Shown: one piece after another, positions 12,153 to 24,550 of the stretch | Position numbering within the stretch: the first letter of the stretch is position 1 | Layout: the number at the start of each line of letters is the position of its first letter | Origin: Anaeramoeba flamelloides | Taxonomy: Eukaryota; Metamonada; Anaeramoebidae | Length of the DNA stretch: 64,000 bases | NCBI GenBank assembly: GCA_027625915.1 | Contig: JANTQA010000045.1 | Span: 124,001 to 188,000 of the forward strand | Direction of reading: 5' to 3' | Translations under genes and position numbers: made by a program | The notes under the pieces: generated by a model | Told to the model about the DNA's origin: nothing | Seen by the model: only the letters and a program-made list of their open reading frames with translations | Database searches by the model: none

Positions 12153-12412
12153 AACCTGATTTGTAATTCACTTTTAAATCATTCTAAATATATAAAAACC
12201 TCTGATATTTGAAAAATTATTAAAAATAAAACCAAAAACCTAAAAAAAAGTGAGTCACAATTTTTGAAATGAGTGCTACAGATTTTTTATTACTGAACTT
12301 TTACTGAAAAAAAGTTTAACAACAAGATTTTTTGCTAATAATTAAATTTATTTTAAAAAAACATTACGTAGTCGAAATTTTCTTAATGATTATTGGTCTT
12401 TTCGAAGATCTT
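12153..12412 (+). repeat. Dispersed repeat family B, copy 2
   Basis: About 80 percent like 868-1117 by eye across 250 bases, same orientation. Preceded by an (AT)n run at about 12,093-12,122. Confidence 0.75.
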
Positions 12413-12499
12413 TTTTTTTTCGGGTTCTAAAAATATTTAGAACCAAAAGAAAGTATTTTGTTTTACAACAATATACTTTAACGATCTTGATAAAATTGA

Positions 12500-13040
12500 A
12501 ATGAAGAGAAACTGAATCCAAATTAAACCCCAATTCAAAATTTTTAACACACCAAAATTCGATTTGTGAAAAAAAAAAACTTATTTAATCAATTCAAGAA
12601 GATTTACCAAATTAGAACCATTCACAAATTTAAATGTTAACACCTTTTTATAAATTATAATACCCACAAAACAATAAATAAATAATTATCAAGACTAATA
12701 AATCATGGGTGTGTTAAAAATTTTGGAGAGAGCAAAACAAAATAATACATTAGTAAATTTATTGAAATTCTATTAGGAATTATTGATCGATCAAAGGTAA
12801 GATACTACCAACTAATTTTATTTGAGTTCTTCTATTTGGAACAACCCAACTTTAACATAATATCAATTGTTGCAAAAAATTTTGATCTAACGAAACAAAT
12901 TACGTAATTCAAAAAATGAAATGAAAACAAAAAACTAAAAGATGAAAAAATGATTTTCATTTTTTACAAAAAATCAAAATTATTTCCAATTTTAATGAAA
13001 TTGTATTATTGTGATTCTTTTAACTGTTTTAGCTGTGTGG
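12500..13040 (-). repeat. Dispersed repeat family E, copy 1 (inverted)
   Basis: On the minus strand it carries GTTGATATTATGTTAAAGTT, TTTGATCGATCAATAATTCC and TTGCTCTCTCCAAAATTTT, all in the same order in three plus-strand copies at 21,240, 34,260 and 45,700. Non-coding. Confidence 0.75.
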
Positions 13041-13684
13041 AAAATTTTGAATTTTAGTTTAGTTACTACACTTATTAAAAGGCTTTCATCCGCATTTGAA
13101 TTCTTATTTACTTTTAAAAATTTCTGGTATACTTGATCATTTTTACTAAATCCAAACAATTAAATTTTTAAAATTTCAAAACAAAATGTAATGTCGAACT
13201 TTTTTTTTTGTGTCTCACTTTTTTCAATAAAGTTAGAAAAATAAATTGAAATTTTTATTTAATTTTGCATTTATTCAATGGAAAATTTTCATTTAAACGA
13301 CCAAAAAAAAATCTTATGTATGAAATGAATGATCAGATCAGAACCAAAATCACAGGACTTATCGATATTTACAAGATAATCTTTTTTCCCATTTCAGGAC
13401 CATAAAGTCAAAATGAAACTGAAAAAAAAAAAAAAAAACGAACTTTTTCTAAAAAAAAAAATAAATCAAGAATAAAAAAACTAAATCTTTTAAAATTTTA
13501 AATTATAATATAGATATATTTTAAATTAAAGATTTTAATTCTTTGAAAATCTTTTTTAATTTTTGTTATATACAACATAAATTTGTTGAAATATCAATAT
13601 ATTCCCTTTTTAATTAAATATCAAATTATAAATCTTTTTATAAACAATTAAATATAAAAATTAAAACAAAATTAAAAAAAATAG

Positions 13685-16659
13685 TATTTTTTTGGGGAAC
13701 TGTCGAATTCAAAGAAGAACACATTTACAATCAAAATCATAAAAACTATTTTTGTTTAGTATTTGTAGATGGGATAACATTTATACCTATTTTTGAATCA
13801 ACAAAAACAAATAACGGGGATTTTTTTAATATCAAACTAAAAGAATGTACAAACTTCAAACTCAGTGAAAGCGAAAGTAAAAATCAAAATCAAAAAGAGA
13901 AGAAAAAAATGCAATTAACAATTACAAAAGACGATCAAACTCAAATCAAACTCTTCTCTCAAAATTATTATCAATTAATATTTCTACATACAGTTTTACA
14001 ACTTTTATCAAAAGAATTAGAATTAAAAAATACATTTTTTCACACCCAGTCGGGAAATTTGCATAATGTTCAACTTTTATATCACCCTATTGCAGTTAAT
14101 TTTTTTTGTTTGTTGTTACATTTAAAAAATAACGCAAACGATCAAAACAACAAAAACATTAATATTAATAATAATAATGAAAATATCAAGAATGGCAAGG
14201 AAAAGAATTTTATTTTAAGCTCTTTGATTAATAGCGAATTTAATGGAATTGATTTATTTTTTAAACTTTTAAAACAAAATGAATTAATTTTAACATCACT
14301 GGATTCATTAACATTTGATACCACAAGTCTTCATTTTTTATTTTCTTTTTTTGTCACTCTTTGTTGGTTGCTTCCTGATCCTATATTTTGTATTAAAAGG
14401 GAAGATTTCCATTTAATTTTTGATCCAGGTTTGATTTTTTTTCAATTATTTTTTTTATTTTTTATTCTTTAAATTTTATTTTTTTTTTTCAATTTTTCAC
14501 TGAATCCAAAAATAAATTATTAAATTCAAAAATCGAAATAAAATCCATTTCACTCAAAGTGTCCCCAGCTAAAAATGAAAAATTCGATTTTATTTGAAGA
14601 ATCAACCAAACTAAGATTAATTAGAAATAAGAAAAATATTAAACTCAATATTAGAGTTGATATTCATAAAATAAATACCTGAACAAACCTTAAATTTTCG
14701 AAAAAAAATAAAATGCTAAAAAAAATTTTAGCTTCTACTTTCATTGGGACGTCTCATACAAAATTTCTCAATTTCTTTAGGAAATTAAAATTGATCACAA
14801 TAAGATTTTTTTTATAGTAAATGTCTGAATTTTCAAAGAAATTACATCAATCTCTATTTTATAAATGTTAATTTGGGAGTTTCAAACATTTTATTTTTTC
14901 TGTTTTTATTTTTTTTTTAAAAAAATAAAAACAAAATACAAAAAAAATAAAAGGCTAAATTAGAAAAAAATATTCTGATTCCAAAAATTTGAAAATTTAT
15001 TTTGAAAAGAAAAATAGGATAAAACTCATATTATTATTCTATTTCATCAATTAAACTGAATCCCTATGACTGAAATGGGGTTTATTTTACAAAATATATT
15101 TTATATAAATGTTTTGAACAAATCTCATTTAACTGTTTATTGGAATAATTTTAAATATAAAAAAATTAAAACTTATAAATATTTTTTTTTTTTTTATATT
15201 AATATCTATAAATAGGCAAATCAGATAAAGATAATATAAGCAGATTGCGCAATTTATTTGATAAATTATCTTTTAATATCCACAAAAATATTGGATTAAT
15301 TTTTATAATTTGTAATTTAATTGATTCAAATCTTGAAAATGATTTCATTTCTCAAATTTTGCCAATATTTATTATCAATATTATTCATTTATTTCCAATT
15401 TATCAAGAAAATTATTTTGAAATATTTAATGAAATTAAACAACAAATTTTTCTCATTTCGTTTATTATTGATAATGCACATGTAAGTTTTTTTTCTTCAT
15501 TTTTTATTTTTTTTTTCACCCAATTTAATAATTCCAATGTTTTCTTTTTTTTCTAAATAATTATCTGTCCAAAAATTTTTCTAAAACTTCCTATTCATAG
15601 ATTATATTTCCATTTCAATCACAAATTTTAAATTCAATTTTATTCACAAATGATAATAATCAAAATAATTTCAATAAAAACATTTTATCTGGACAATCAA
15701 CAAAAGATAAAGAAAAAACAAAGAATATTGAAAAAAAAAATAAACCTTTAAAATCAAACACAGTATCTGAAAACAAAATTCGTAAGAAGGTTAACTCAGT
15801 AGATTTTATCTTTGAGGGGGGGAAGAATGGGGAAAATGAAATCAAAAAATACAAAAAAAATGGTATAATAATCAAAATCGAAAAAGAAAAAGAAAAAGAA
15901 AAAGAAAAAAAAAGAAAAATTGAAAACGAAAATGGTTTAGATATGGACGAAGAAAATAAAAATACATTATCTATTCGCAATTCAATTGATTCTCATACTT
16001 CTTCAAAAAATGAAACCGGTCAATTCTTCTTAAATCTCCGAACTTCAAAAGAATTGGACGATCTTATTCTTAATGATAAAGATAACGATGACGATAACGA
16101 TAATGATAATTATGAAGACAACCTTAATAATAAAAATAATAAAAATATGGATGCAGAAACTTATCTTGAAAAATACTATTTTAATAGTAATTCAATATTG
16201 CCCATGTTACCACCAAAATTAAATCATCTCCAAGAAATGCAAATGAATAAAAAAGAAGAACAAAAAGAAAATTCAAAAATTTTCTCAATAATAGAAGAAG
16301 AAACTCAACAATTTGAAAAAATTTTTCAATTAATTTTTCAGATTAAATTTGGTAAATCCCCATATGACGAAAGACAAAAATTACAATTATTGCTTGAAGA
16401 TCTATGTTTCGAACTTTCTAGCGTTAGCTTAGATTTGGCTGTTGAAACTAATGAATTTTACAATTTTTTAGATATCTCGAAAACTTTAATCGATATTCAA
16501 AACGAAGATTCGGCAATGATTGATGAGCGTGTTCCTCTAACAACCGAAGACGAATTCAAAAATGATCTCGGAAAAAACAGAATTAAAGCAGATAAAAAAA
16601 TGTTAAAAATTGTTTCAAAATTTAGTAAACGACCACAAAAAAATACCATCATTAATTAA
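13685..16659 (+). CDS. PH-like plus divergent RhoGAP-like protein, 5' end unresolved
   Basis: Exons: 13685(?)-14428, 15216-15481 and 15601-16659, with introns of 787 nt (GTTTGA...AATAG) and 119 nt (GTAAGT...CATAG). Phases agree and the frame runs to TAA at 16657. The first ATG in frame is 13909, but coding-like sequence runs back to an acceptor near 13684 (TVEFKEEHIY, FCLVFVDGITFIPIF), so an upstream exon was probably missed. The N-terminal part, ending in FSQNYYQLIFLHTVLQLL, has the strand-then-helix pattern of a PH domain. The next part looks like a worn RhoGAP domain: FSFFVTLCWLLPDPIF matches the FLRELPEPL helix, and ISRLRNLFDKL followed by a hydrophobic helix resembles the region after it. 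No arginine-finger motif (GIFR) is visible; that region reads NGIDLFFKLL, so GAP activity is doubtful. The C-terminal half is charged, with Asp/Asn and Lys/Glu runs, and ends in an unrecognised helical block. Gene reality is firm; the domain calls are tentative. Confidence 0.6.
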
Positions 16660-16845
16660 TTCTTATATTTACTTATAAAGAGTATTTATTTGTAAAAATA
16701 TTTTAAAGTTCAAAACTTTATATCTATCCATATATATATAATAGACTTTTAAAAAATAATTAACATAAAATATCTTATTTTTGTTGTGGATTAATACTAA
16801 ACTGTTGATTTTTTCTATGTTAAGATCTTTGTTGTTTGGTATTTT

Positions 16846-16878
<33 letters not shown>

Positions 16879-18829
16879 TGGATAAATGTTCAATTGTAAA
16901 CCTGATGTCTCTATTTTTCTCAAAAAAACTCTAAAAATGGAGATATTCTGTTTACATTTGTGTAGCATTGTTTGATATTTGATAAAACTTTATGAAAAAT
17001 AAGAAGGTGGTGGTGGCTATATTCTCTCTAAGATATTATACATACGATTATCTCTTTGGAATCCAATTTCAACATGTTAAAATATGGTTCATAGTGTTTG
17101 TTAGATCAATACAACAATCGTTAAAATCTTTTTTTTTGTTAGAATATATTAAATTTCTCAAGATTCTATTCTGTTCTATAAATCCTGAAAAGAAAAGCTC
17201 AAAAATGATATTTTGATAAATATGTTAAAATTCATTATTTTTATTAATAGAACAATCATTATTTGGTGACAATTCGTTTCTGGATTATCACAAATGATTG
17301 ATTAATTTATTTGCCCATTAAAAAAACTAATATTTGTAAGTAGCAAAGAAGCATTAATTTTAAAATAATATTTTTAATATTTGTAAAATATCAAAATAAT
17401 GTTCAAAATAGGTTTCGGTATAAATTTGAATATTCTGAATAAATTCCCACTATTAATATTCTGTTATATTATTTCAGAATAAATTTGAAAACCTATTGTT
17501 TCAAAAAAAAAAAAAGAAAATATAAAAAAAATATTTATCAAAGTAATTAAATATATTTTTACGTTTAAAAATTTTATATAAAAAAAAACAAATAAGATCT
17601 TAAGATGAGGATTTAATACGATAAAGGTTCTTATAGTGGTATTTGAATTACAAATGGGAAAAAATTTTACTTCATTTTCAATTTCATTATGTAACAAATC
17701 CTACAATTTTACAATCTACTTTTTTGGTAAATGTATTTCTTAAAGAAAAATATGGAAAATTCGGGTTAGAGTTTTTTCTGAATCATAATTTAAATTCCAG
17801 TATTATAACGATTTTACAGTAAAGAATTTCCTTGGTCTATTATGTAAATTAAATTCTACTTGAATATATTATGAGGAATAACAGTCTACCACCCAAACAA
17901 TCAGAATATTTGATTATTCAAATTTTGAAAATTCCTTAAAAAAGATATATTAAGATTATGTAGACAATGCATTTCAAAAAAAAAAAAAAAAATCACCTTT
18001 TCTAATCGAATTTGTTTTGTTATTACTTGTAGGAAACGAAAATTCCTTTCTAAAAAGTAAATTTTTAACAGAAAAAAATAAGGTTTTAGTCAGAATTAAA
18101 TGATTACAAAAAAAATTATTTCTTTATATTAAAGATTATCAAAAAAGAGTCACATTTGGAGGTCCTTTTGATTGTAATATTGTAGAATTGTACACTTTTT
18201 ATTGTTAGATCCTGAAGAGTTTTATAAATTTAAGGTTGATTAATTTTTAATTGTATATATTCAGATTCTGAAAAATAAGTTGGTGCTGAGTACCACAAAA
18301 AAAAAACATGATTAATCGGAATTGAATGTTCCAAGGTTTTTAATAGGGAAAGTATAATATTTGCTTAATAAGAATAATTCTTGGGTTGGGAATAACACTA
18401 CCAACTTTCAATTTAGAGTTTAATTTGGTAATTAGTTTTTTTCTGAGAAAATTTTTAATTTAAGAGTTTTACTAGATTTCAAGAGAGAATATATGAATTC
18501 CAGAATATTTTAACAATATGTCTCTCAATTCACTAATTACCTTTTTTTTTTTTGATAATTTATACTACTTTTTTTGACTTTTGAAATTTACAAAAATGCG
18601 AAAAATGGATCAAACTTTTAAAAAACAATAATTAATTTCTAAAAATAACTTTTAAAACGGAGTCCAGTATTATTAAAAACAGTTTTTTATTTTATTTTTT
18701 CAATTTCTAAATTTGAAAAAGTTTTTTTGAATTTGTTAATAAATATACTAGAATAATTTTTTCTGGTTAGAAGTTGCTCAGGACAATATTGAAAATATTT
18801 TCACAAGAAAAAACAAAAATTTGGTAATT

Positions 18830-19960
18830 TTCCATTTTTTAATAACTCCAATAATAATAAACACTATTGGTTATTAAAAGATCTTTGATAGAATAGAAAA
18901 TTTTTTAAGAAATTTAATAATTTAAGTTGGAGCAACCACATGTCCAGGTTCCCAAAAAGATTATTTTATAAATTTAAGAGTAAATAATTTGAAAATTTTT
19001 TTCTTTCTAGCTTACAGTTCATTTTATTATATTTTAAAATAATTTTAAATTTAATTAGTATCTTTCAAAGAGAGAATCAATTATTTGGACTATTAAAGAA
19101 TTATTTGTTCTCTTAAATTGGAAATAATATTTTTTCTTTGATTTTCCGTTTGGTTTTCCAGAATTTAAAAGAATAAAGTAAAATAAAATAGATTTTACTT
19201 TATTCTTTTAAATTTTGGAAAACCTAGGACACTTCCCTTAGTTTTGTTTTTTTTTTTTTTCTGAAATAAAGATAAAATCAAATAAATTTTCAGTTTATTC
19301 CAAAAATTAAAAAAACCATGACATTTTCCGTTAGGTTTTCTTGTGTTTTCTGGATATTTGTACTATCAATAGATATTCTTTAGGTTTTTTGAGGTTTTCT
19401 ATTTTATTTCGAAAAGTAAAAAAAACCTAATGAAAATCTATTGATAGTACAAATAAAATATAAAATCTCAAAAAAACCGAGAACACTTAACTGCACTTGA
19501 ATGACACTTTTGTTTGGTTTTTTTTAATTTTTGAAATGAACCGAAAATTTTTGTTATTTTCGCTTTATTCCGAAAAAAAAAAAACCATGAGACGGAATAT
19601 TAACCATCAGTTGGTTTTTTTTACCATATTTGTGTTTTTTTAGATGGGTAGAGAGTTTTCAAAACTATTAGTTATTATCTCTATTAAAAAAACGTCATTA
19701 AGTTTAATTTAAGGAAAATTCATTGTCACATCCCTTTAAAAATTTTAACCCTATAAAATAAACCTTTTTATCTAAACTAGAGACTTTTAAAAATTGTAGC
19801 ACTGGAAATAACAAGAAATACAATACAATCAAAATTGTTATGTACTGGAATATTGATGATATTGTGAATCACCTCAATTAACAAGGATCAAATTATAATT
19901 AAAGCAATGTGTTTCTCTAACTTGCATTTTCAGTTTTATTTTTTCATATCAGTTAACAGG
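18830..19960 (+). repeat. Dispersed repeat family D, direct copy
   Basis: The longer relative of 5,040-5,900. Its middle (19,140-19,640) holds repeated AGGTTTTCTTG / CTAGGTTTT-type stretches and short internal inverted repeats such as ATCTATTGATAGTAC. No coding capacity. Confidence 0.6.
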
Positions 19961-21239
19961 GTGCTTGAAAAGAGGTTTTTTACACTAAGAAACTTTCTAA
20001 ACATTAACAGTAAAATGTAATAAAATCCTAGATTTTGACTGGGAAGAAACCAATGGAAAATCATTAATATTGAATCAACAATATGGAAAATACAGTAGAA
20101 GAAGATTTTTAAATTTAAGCGTTAATAGAAACAAAAAATAAAAATGAAGATCAATTAAATAATAAACACTTTAATTTCAAAAGAATAATTCAGTTTATAG
20201 TTTTCGATCAAATCAACAAAAACAATTCATAGTTGCAGTAAAAAAGAGAAACAGAGAAGAAAATTTGAAAACCTTTTTTTAATTCTGAACATAACTGAAA
20301 ATTTAAAATAAAGATTTATTAATAAAAGAAACACATAAATTAATTGGCCACAATTAAAATTTTTGATTTGTTTTTTTATCTTTTTGGAAACAATTTATTA
20401 TTTTTTATAAAGAGGTGAATATCTGAGTAAATATATTCTATTTAACGAGCTTATCGGTAAAGTAGACTTGGTTTTTTAAGTTAAACAAAGTTATTTTTGG
20501 ATTTTCAATTTTTAGTGTTTTTTCATTTGGTAAAAATTCCTCTTATCTTTGAAATATTCCACAACTAAAGCAAAATTCAAAGAGTTATATTCTTCCACAA
20601 AAAAAATCCAAGAAATGAAAAGAAAAGTGGATACCTACTTGACAAAGTATTAGCGTTATGGTGATATAACTCTTGTTGATTATAAGTTTTGGAGATTATT
20701 TTTTCTATTTACTCTTTGAAAATTTATTTTTTTTGGATTTTTTTAATTAGTAAAAAATTACTTTTGATTTTGAAAAAGTGTTTCTAATCTGATAAATAAA
20801 TTGAAAATATTAAAAATTTAGTATATAAAATACTTTGAATAATTTCTGCTTAGATGAAATTAACTTAGTATATAAAAATGAATTATTTCAGATTTCAAAG
20901 AATAATAATAATTGGATTTATTTTGGAGATTGGTGACCTGGATTATTTTTGCAATAAACCCTCTAAATTGATATTTAGAAGAATTACAAGTCCTGGTATT
21001 TTTATTCTTATAATTCTAATGGTATTTGAGATAAATAAAATCAAAGATAAATATTTCTCAAATTGTTTTGTTATTCAAGAATTTCCCAATAAATCAAGGT
21101 AACTCTAGTGATTAAAGATAAAACGAGAGGTTGTGTACAATAACAGGTTGACAATTATTATCTTTTTGGTAAGAGTTCTTCTTTGATTGATCCAATTATT
21201 TGAAATTCACCAAAAAATTTATCAAAAATGGAATTCAAA

Positions 21240-21790
21240 ATTTTTGTCATAGTTAAAACTGTTAGAAAAAATTACCATAATTCAATTTCATTGAAATTGG
21301 AAATAATTTTGTTTTTTTGAATAATATGTAAATTATTTTATCATCTTTTGGTTTTTTGTTTTCATTTCATGAATAAACTAACCGATTTCATTAGATCAAT
21401 AATTTTTTCGAACAGTTGATATCAGATTAGTTGGGTTCTTCAAAAACCAAGAACTTAAATATAATTAGTTGATGTTACCAAACCATTTGATCAATCATAA
21501 CTCCTAATAGAATTTTTACAAATTTAGCAATCATTGTTTTTTATTTTGCTCTGTCCAAAATTTTTAATACACTTTGATTTATTAGTAGAGACACATATTT
21601 ATTTTTTGTTTTGTGAGTGTTGCAATTTTGAAACAACAATGAAACATTTCAATTAGTAAACAGTTCTAATTTGGCATTTCTTCCAAGTTATGAAAAAAGA
21701 TTTTTTCTTTCAAAAATTGAATTTTGGTTTGTTAAAAAGTTTAAATTGGAGTTTTTTTTGAGATCCCCAAAACCACTGATTCGATTTTAA
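21240..21790 (+). repeat. Dispersed repeat family E, copy 2
   Basis: Contains AGATCAATAATTTTTTCGAA, CAGTTGATATC, CATTTGATCAATCATAACTC and TGCTCTGTCCAAAATTTTTA, collinear with the other family E copies. It extends to a TTGAATTTTGG block that the copy at 34,260 also keeps. Confidence 0.75.
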
Positions 21791-22322
21791 TAATAAAGTA
21801 GATCCAAATTCTATCTAAGTTATTTGATTGATAATAATATAATTAACTATTCTTGGAAGTTAATTTGTTGCTTCTTTTAATTGATTTTACTTTTCATTAT
21901 TAGGTTCTATTAAGAGTTACAATTTAAACTCTTTTTAATATTTTTCTCTGTTTCATTATTTTTTAATGCAAAACTACCAACCAAGAATAATACTTCCACC
22001 TGATTGTTCAAAAAATTGATAAGTGTGTCAGTACATCATCAAATTTAAGTTAATTTTCATAAAATTCTTTTCATTTATTTTTTGAATTTGAAAAATTAAT
22101 TATTCTTTCGAATAGCTAAATTTCAGAAAAGATTTCTGGATTATTCGAATTCTATTCCCAGTGGCTATTAATTTTATACCCGCAGCATGAATTATAAACT
22201 CAAAAGAATGTTGAGTTGATAGATCTTGTTAAAATGTAAAATTTAGGTTGTTTTTGAAGAAGGCAAAAAAAATTTACTTTCCAAATCCAAATTTTTCACT
22301 CAAAATTTTCGACCACCAAAAT

Positions 22323-22427
22323 GATATTGGAAAAATGTCACTCCACTTTATATTGAAGTGTGTTGGAGTTGGTGGTGAGTGTAGTCACCCATTTGAAAAG
22401 AAAAGGGAGTGACATTTTCCCAATATC
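22323..22427. repeat. Hairpin element, 22-base arms
   Basis: GATATTGGAAAAATGTCACT at the left and its complement at the right (one mismatch over 22 bases) enclose about 60 bases containing GTGTTGGAGTTGGTGGTGAG. It is MITE-like, without coding capacity, and lies 540 bases before eS19. Confidence 0.6.
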
Positions 22428-22961
22428 AAAAAAATAGCTTTTTATTTTTGCCTTGCTTTGTTGGGATTTTTCGAAAAGTTTTTGGATCAATAAATGATTT
22501 TAGTCAAAATCTTATATTGCTAAAAATTGACAATATTTAACTTTCCCTCAATTCACTATATTTTAAAGGTCTTAATCTATTTACTGCTTTGTATTTCAAT
22601 GTTCACAGAGCATAAAATTCAGATAGTCCTTAAATTTGGATCTGAAGAAATGATTTGAGAAGAAAAAAGAAGATTAGGTGTTTCTAATCTTGCAAAAGTT
22701 TTGTTGTCTTGAAACAACTCAACAGACTAAGGAAATTTCAATTGTTGTCTGCACCTTAAGACGATCAAAAACAATCATTTTTTTTAATTCTTTCTTCAAT
22801 AATTTAGATTATTTTGTAAGTAAAATTTGGCTTCCTTCTACCTTTTTGAACCATAAAAATCTAAAAAAATTTCCTTTTCTTTCATTTCTTCTTTCTCTTT
22901 CGTTTTTCAAAAAAAAAAAAAAAAAAACAAAAAAAGCAAATAGATCCATAACTTGAAAACA

Positions 22962-23816
22962 ATGGAATATCTTACAAGAATTTATATGTATGGCGGTGTT
23001 TCTGTCAAAGACGTAGAATCATCAAAATTTATTAAGGCTTATGCTGAACATTTAAAAAGAGGTGACAAATTTAAAGAACCAAGTTGGGTTGACATTGTTA
23101 AAACTGGTTTCACAAAAGAACTTTCTCCATACGATCGTGACTGGTTTGTTTTTTTTCTTTTTCTTTTTTTTTATGCTTTTTTTTTTTTTTTTTTTTCATT
23201 TTATTGAATTATTAAAAAAAGTTTTTCCTTTTATTGTAAATCTTCAAAATTTTTACTATTTTTTTTTTTTTATTTTTTTATTTAATTCCAAAATCAATTC
23301 TTTATGTTATTTATTTTTTTGAAAATTAATTACGGACTAATTTAATCTTTTCAAATGGTTATTTTTCTTTTTTGTTAATTTTACTTTTTTTTATGCTTTC
23401 AAAATAAAAAAAAAAAAATCAAAAGGTACTACATTAGAGCAGCTTCCATCCTTAGAAGACTTTATATCAGACCATTTACTGGTGTAGGAGGCTTCAAGAA
23501 AATTTACTCCAAAAAAAACAAAATTAGAGTTAAGCCATCCCACTACAACAAAGGAAGCGGAAAGATCCCAAGATCCATTTTACATCAATTCGAAAAAATC
23601 GGAATTGTCAAGAAAACTAAAAAAGGAACAAGAAAAGTAACCTCTCTTGGAAGAAAAGAAATGGACGCAATTGCTTTAAAAATCCATAAAGACACCCAAC
23701 CAAAAAAGAAAGAAGAAATCGATGAAGTTGATGAACTTAATGAAATTATTGATGAAAAAAAAGAACAAGAAGAAGAAGAAACAAAAGAAGAAGAAAAAGA
23801 AAAAGAACAAAACTAA
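22962..23816 (+). CDS. RPS19: 40S ribosomal protein eS19 (RPS19)
   Basis: Exons 22962-23143 and 23426-23816, with a 282-nt GTTTGT...AAAAG intron, give 190 residues. The protein sits in the small-subunit head and is needed for 18S rRNA maturation. Family marks are [20 protein letters not shown] at the N-terminus, then [27 protein letters not shown] across the splice join, [38 protein letters not shown] and [13 protein letters not shown]. Usual length is about 145 residues. The excess comes from a 35-residue acidic Glu/Lys tail and a short N-terminal extension. A second ATG at 22986 ([10 protein letters not shown]) would give the standard N-terminus and may be the real start; 22962 is the longer choice. 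A possible poly(A) signal (AATAAA) lies near 23861, about 45 nt past the stop. The G+C-richer codons in exon 2 suit a highly expressed gene. Confidence 0.95.
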
Positions 23817-24349
23817 ATTATCCTTTAAAATAAAAAAAATTAAAAATCATAATTTGGTTCAATAAAATAGAAAAGTAAATTTATTTTTTTTTTCAATTTT
23901 TGTTTTTGTTGTTAATGTTTTTTTTTAAAAGTAATTTAACATTTACCTCAATCACCTAAAGTCCGTCTAAGCCAAGTGACTCCACATTTAGGTGTTTTTG
24001 GTCATTTGTAACACAGAAAAGTGTTTCAGAGAGCTGAGTTCATACAGCTATTTAAATTTTAATTAGAATAAAATTTTAGCTGATTCTTTTTTTCAAAATT
24101 ACTTTTATTTAGGGTTTTGAGTTTATACACACAGTGTACTGCATCCTATATTATCAAAAAATGGTCAAACAAATTAATAGAGATCACTTCAAATCACAAT
24201 TGACCGTTTTTGCGAGAAGGCAGCCAATTGCAAATTGGTCTTATTCTCCCAAAAATGCTCACCAACAACACACCCCATATTCTAATATCATTGTATCTTG
24301 AATAGTACACGATTTTCTCTTTTTAAAATTATTTTTTTTACGATCAAGT

Positions 24350-24550
24350 TTTTTAATTTAATTATTACTGTTAAGGATTTTATAAAAGAATCATTTAGTC
24401 TGATAATGAGAGAAGTTTTGAAGTGAATAAATATGTAACATCCTATTCAAAGAGCATCAAAAACAGAGACAGTCATTAGAAGCATTTGAAACTTAATTTA
24501 GTTTTCTATTTGTATTTAATTTAAAATATGGACTAATTTGGAAAAAAACA
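24350..24550 (+). repeat. Dispersed repeat family J, copy 1
   Basis: Has TTAAGGATTTTATAAAAGAA, TGAATAAATATGTAACATCC, ATTCAAAGAGCAT and AACTTAATTTAGTTTTCTA, the same order as 33,000-33,170 and, inverted, 46,120-46,330. Confidence 0.65.

Larger units (their letters stand above)
11468..13684. other. Intergenic, 2.2 kb
   Basis: Family B (12,153-12,412) and family E (12,500-13,040) occupy the middle. The 600 bases before 13,684 may hide the first exon of the PH/RhoGAP-like gene. An ATG-led Lys-rich frame near 13,414 lacks a donor and was not accepted. Confidence 0.5.
16660..22961. other. Repeat desert, 6.3 kb
   Basis: Family D (18,830-19,960), family E (21,240-21,790) and a hairpin element (22,323-22,427) are recognisable. 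The stretch 16,660-18,800 and the stretch 20,000-21,200 show only A+T-rich sequence with homopolymer runs. About 22,530-22,900 is the presumed eS19 promoter, less A+T-rich and pyrimidine-rich near the start. Confidence 0.6.

Noticed and set aside
13414-13500. Lys-rich ATG frame as first exon of the PH/RhoGAP-like gene
   Set aside because: Ends at a stop with no GT donor in phase before it.
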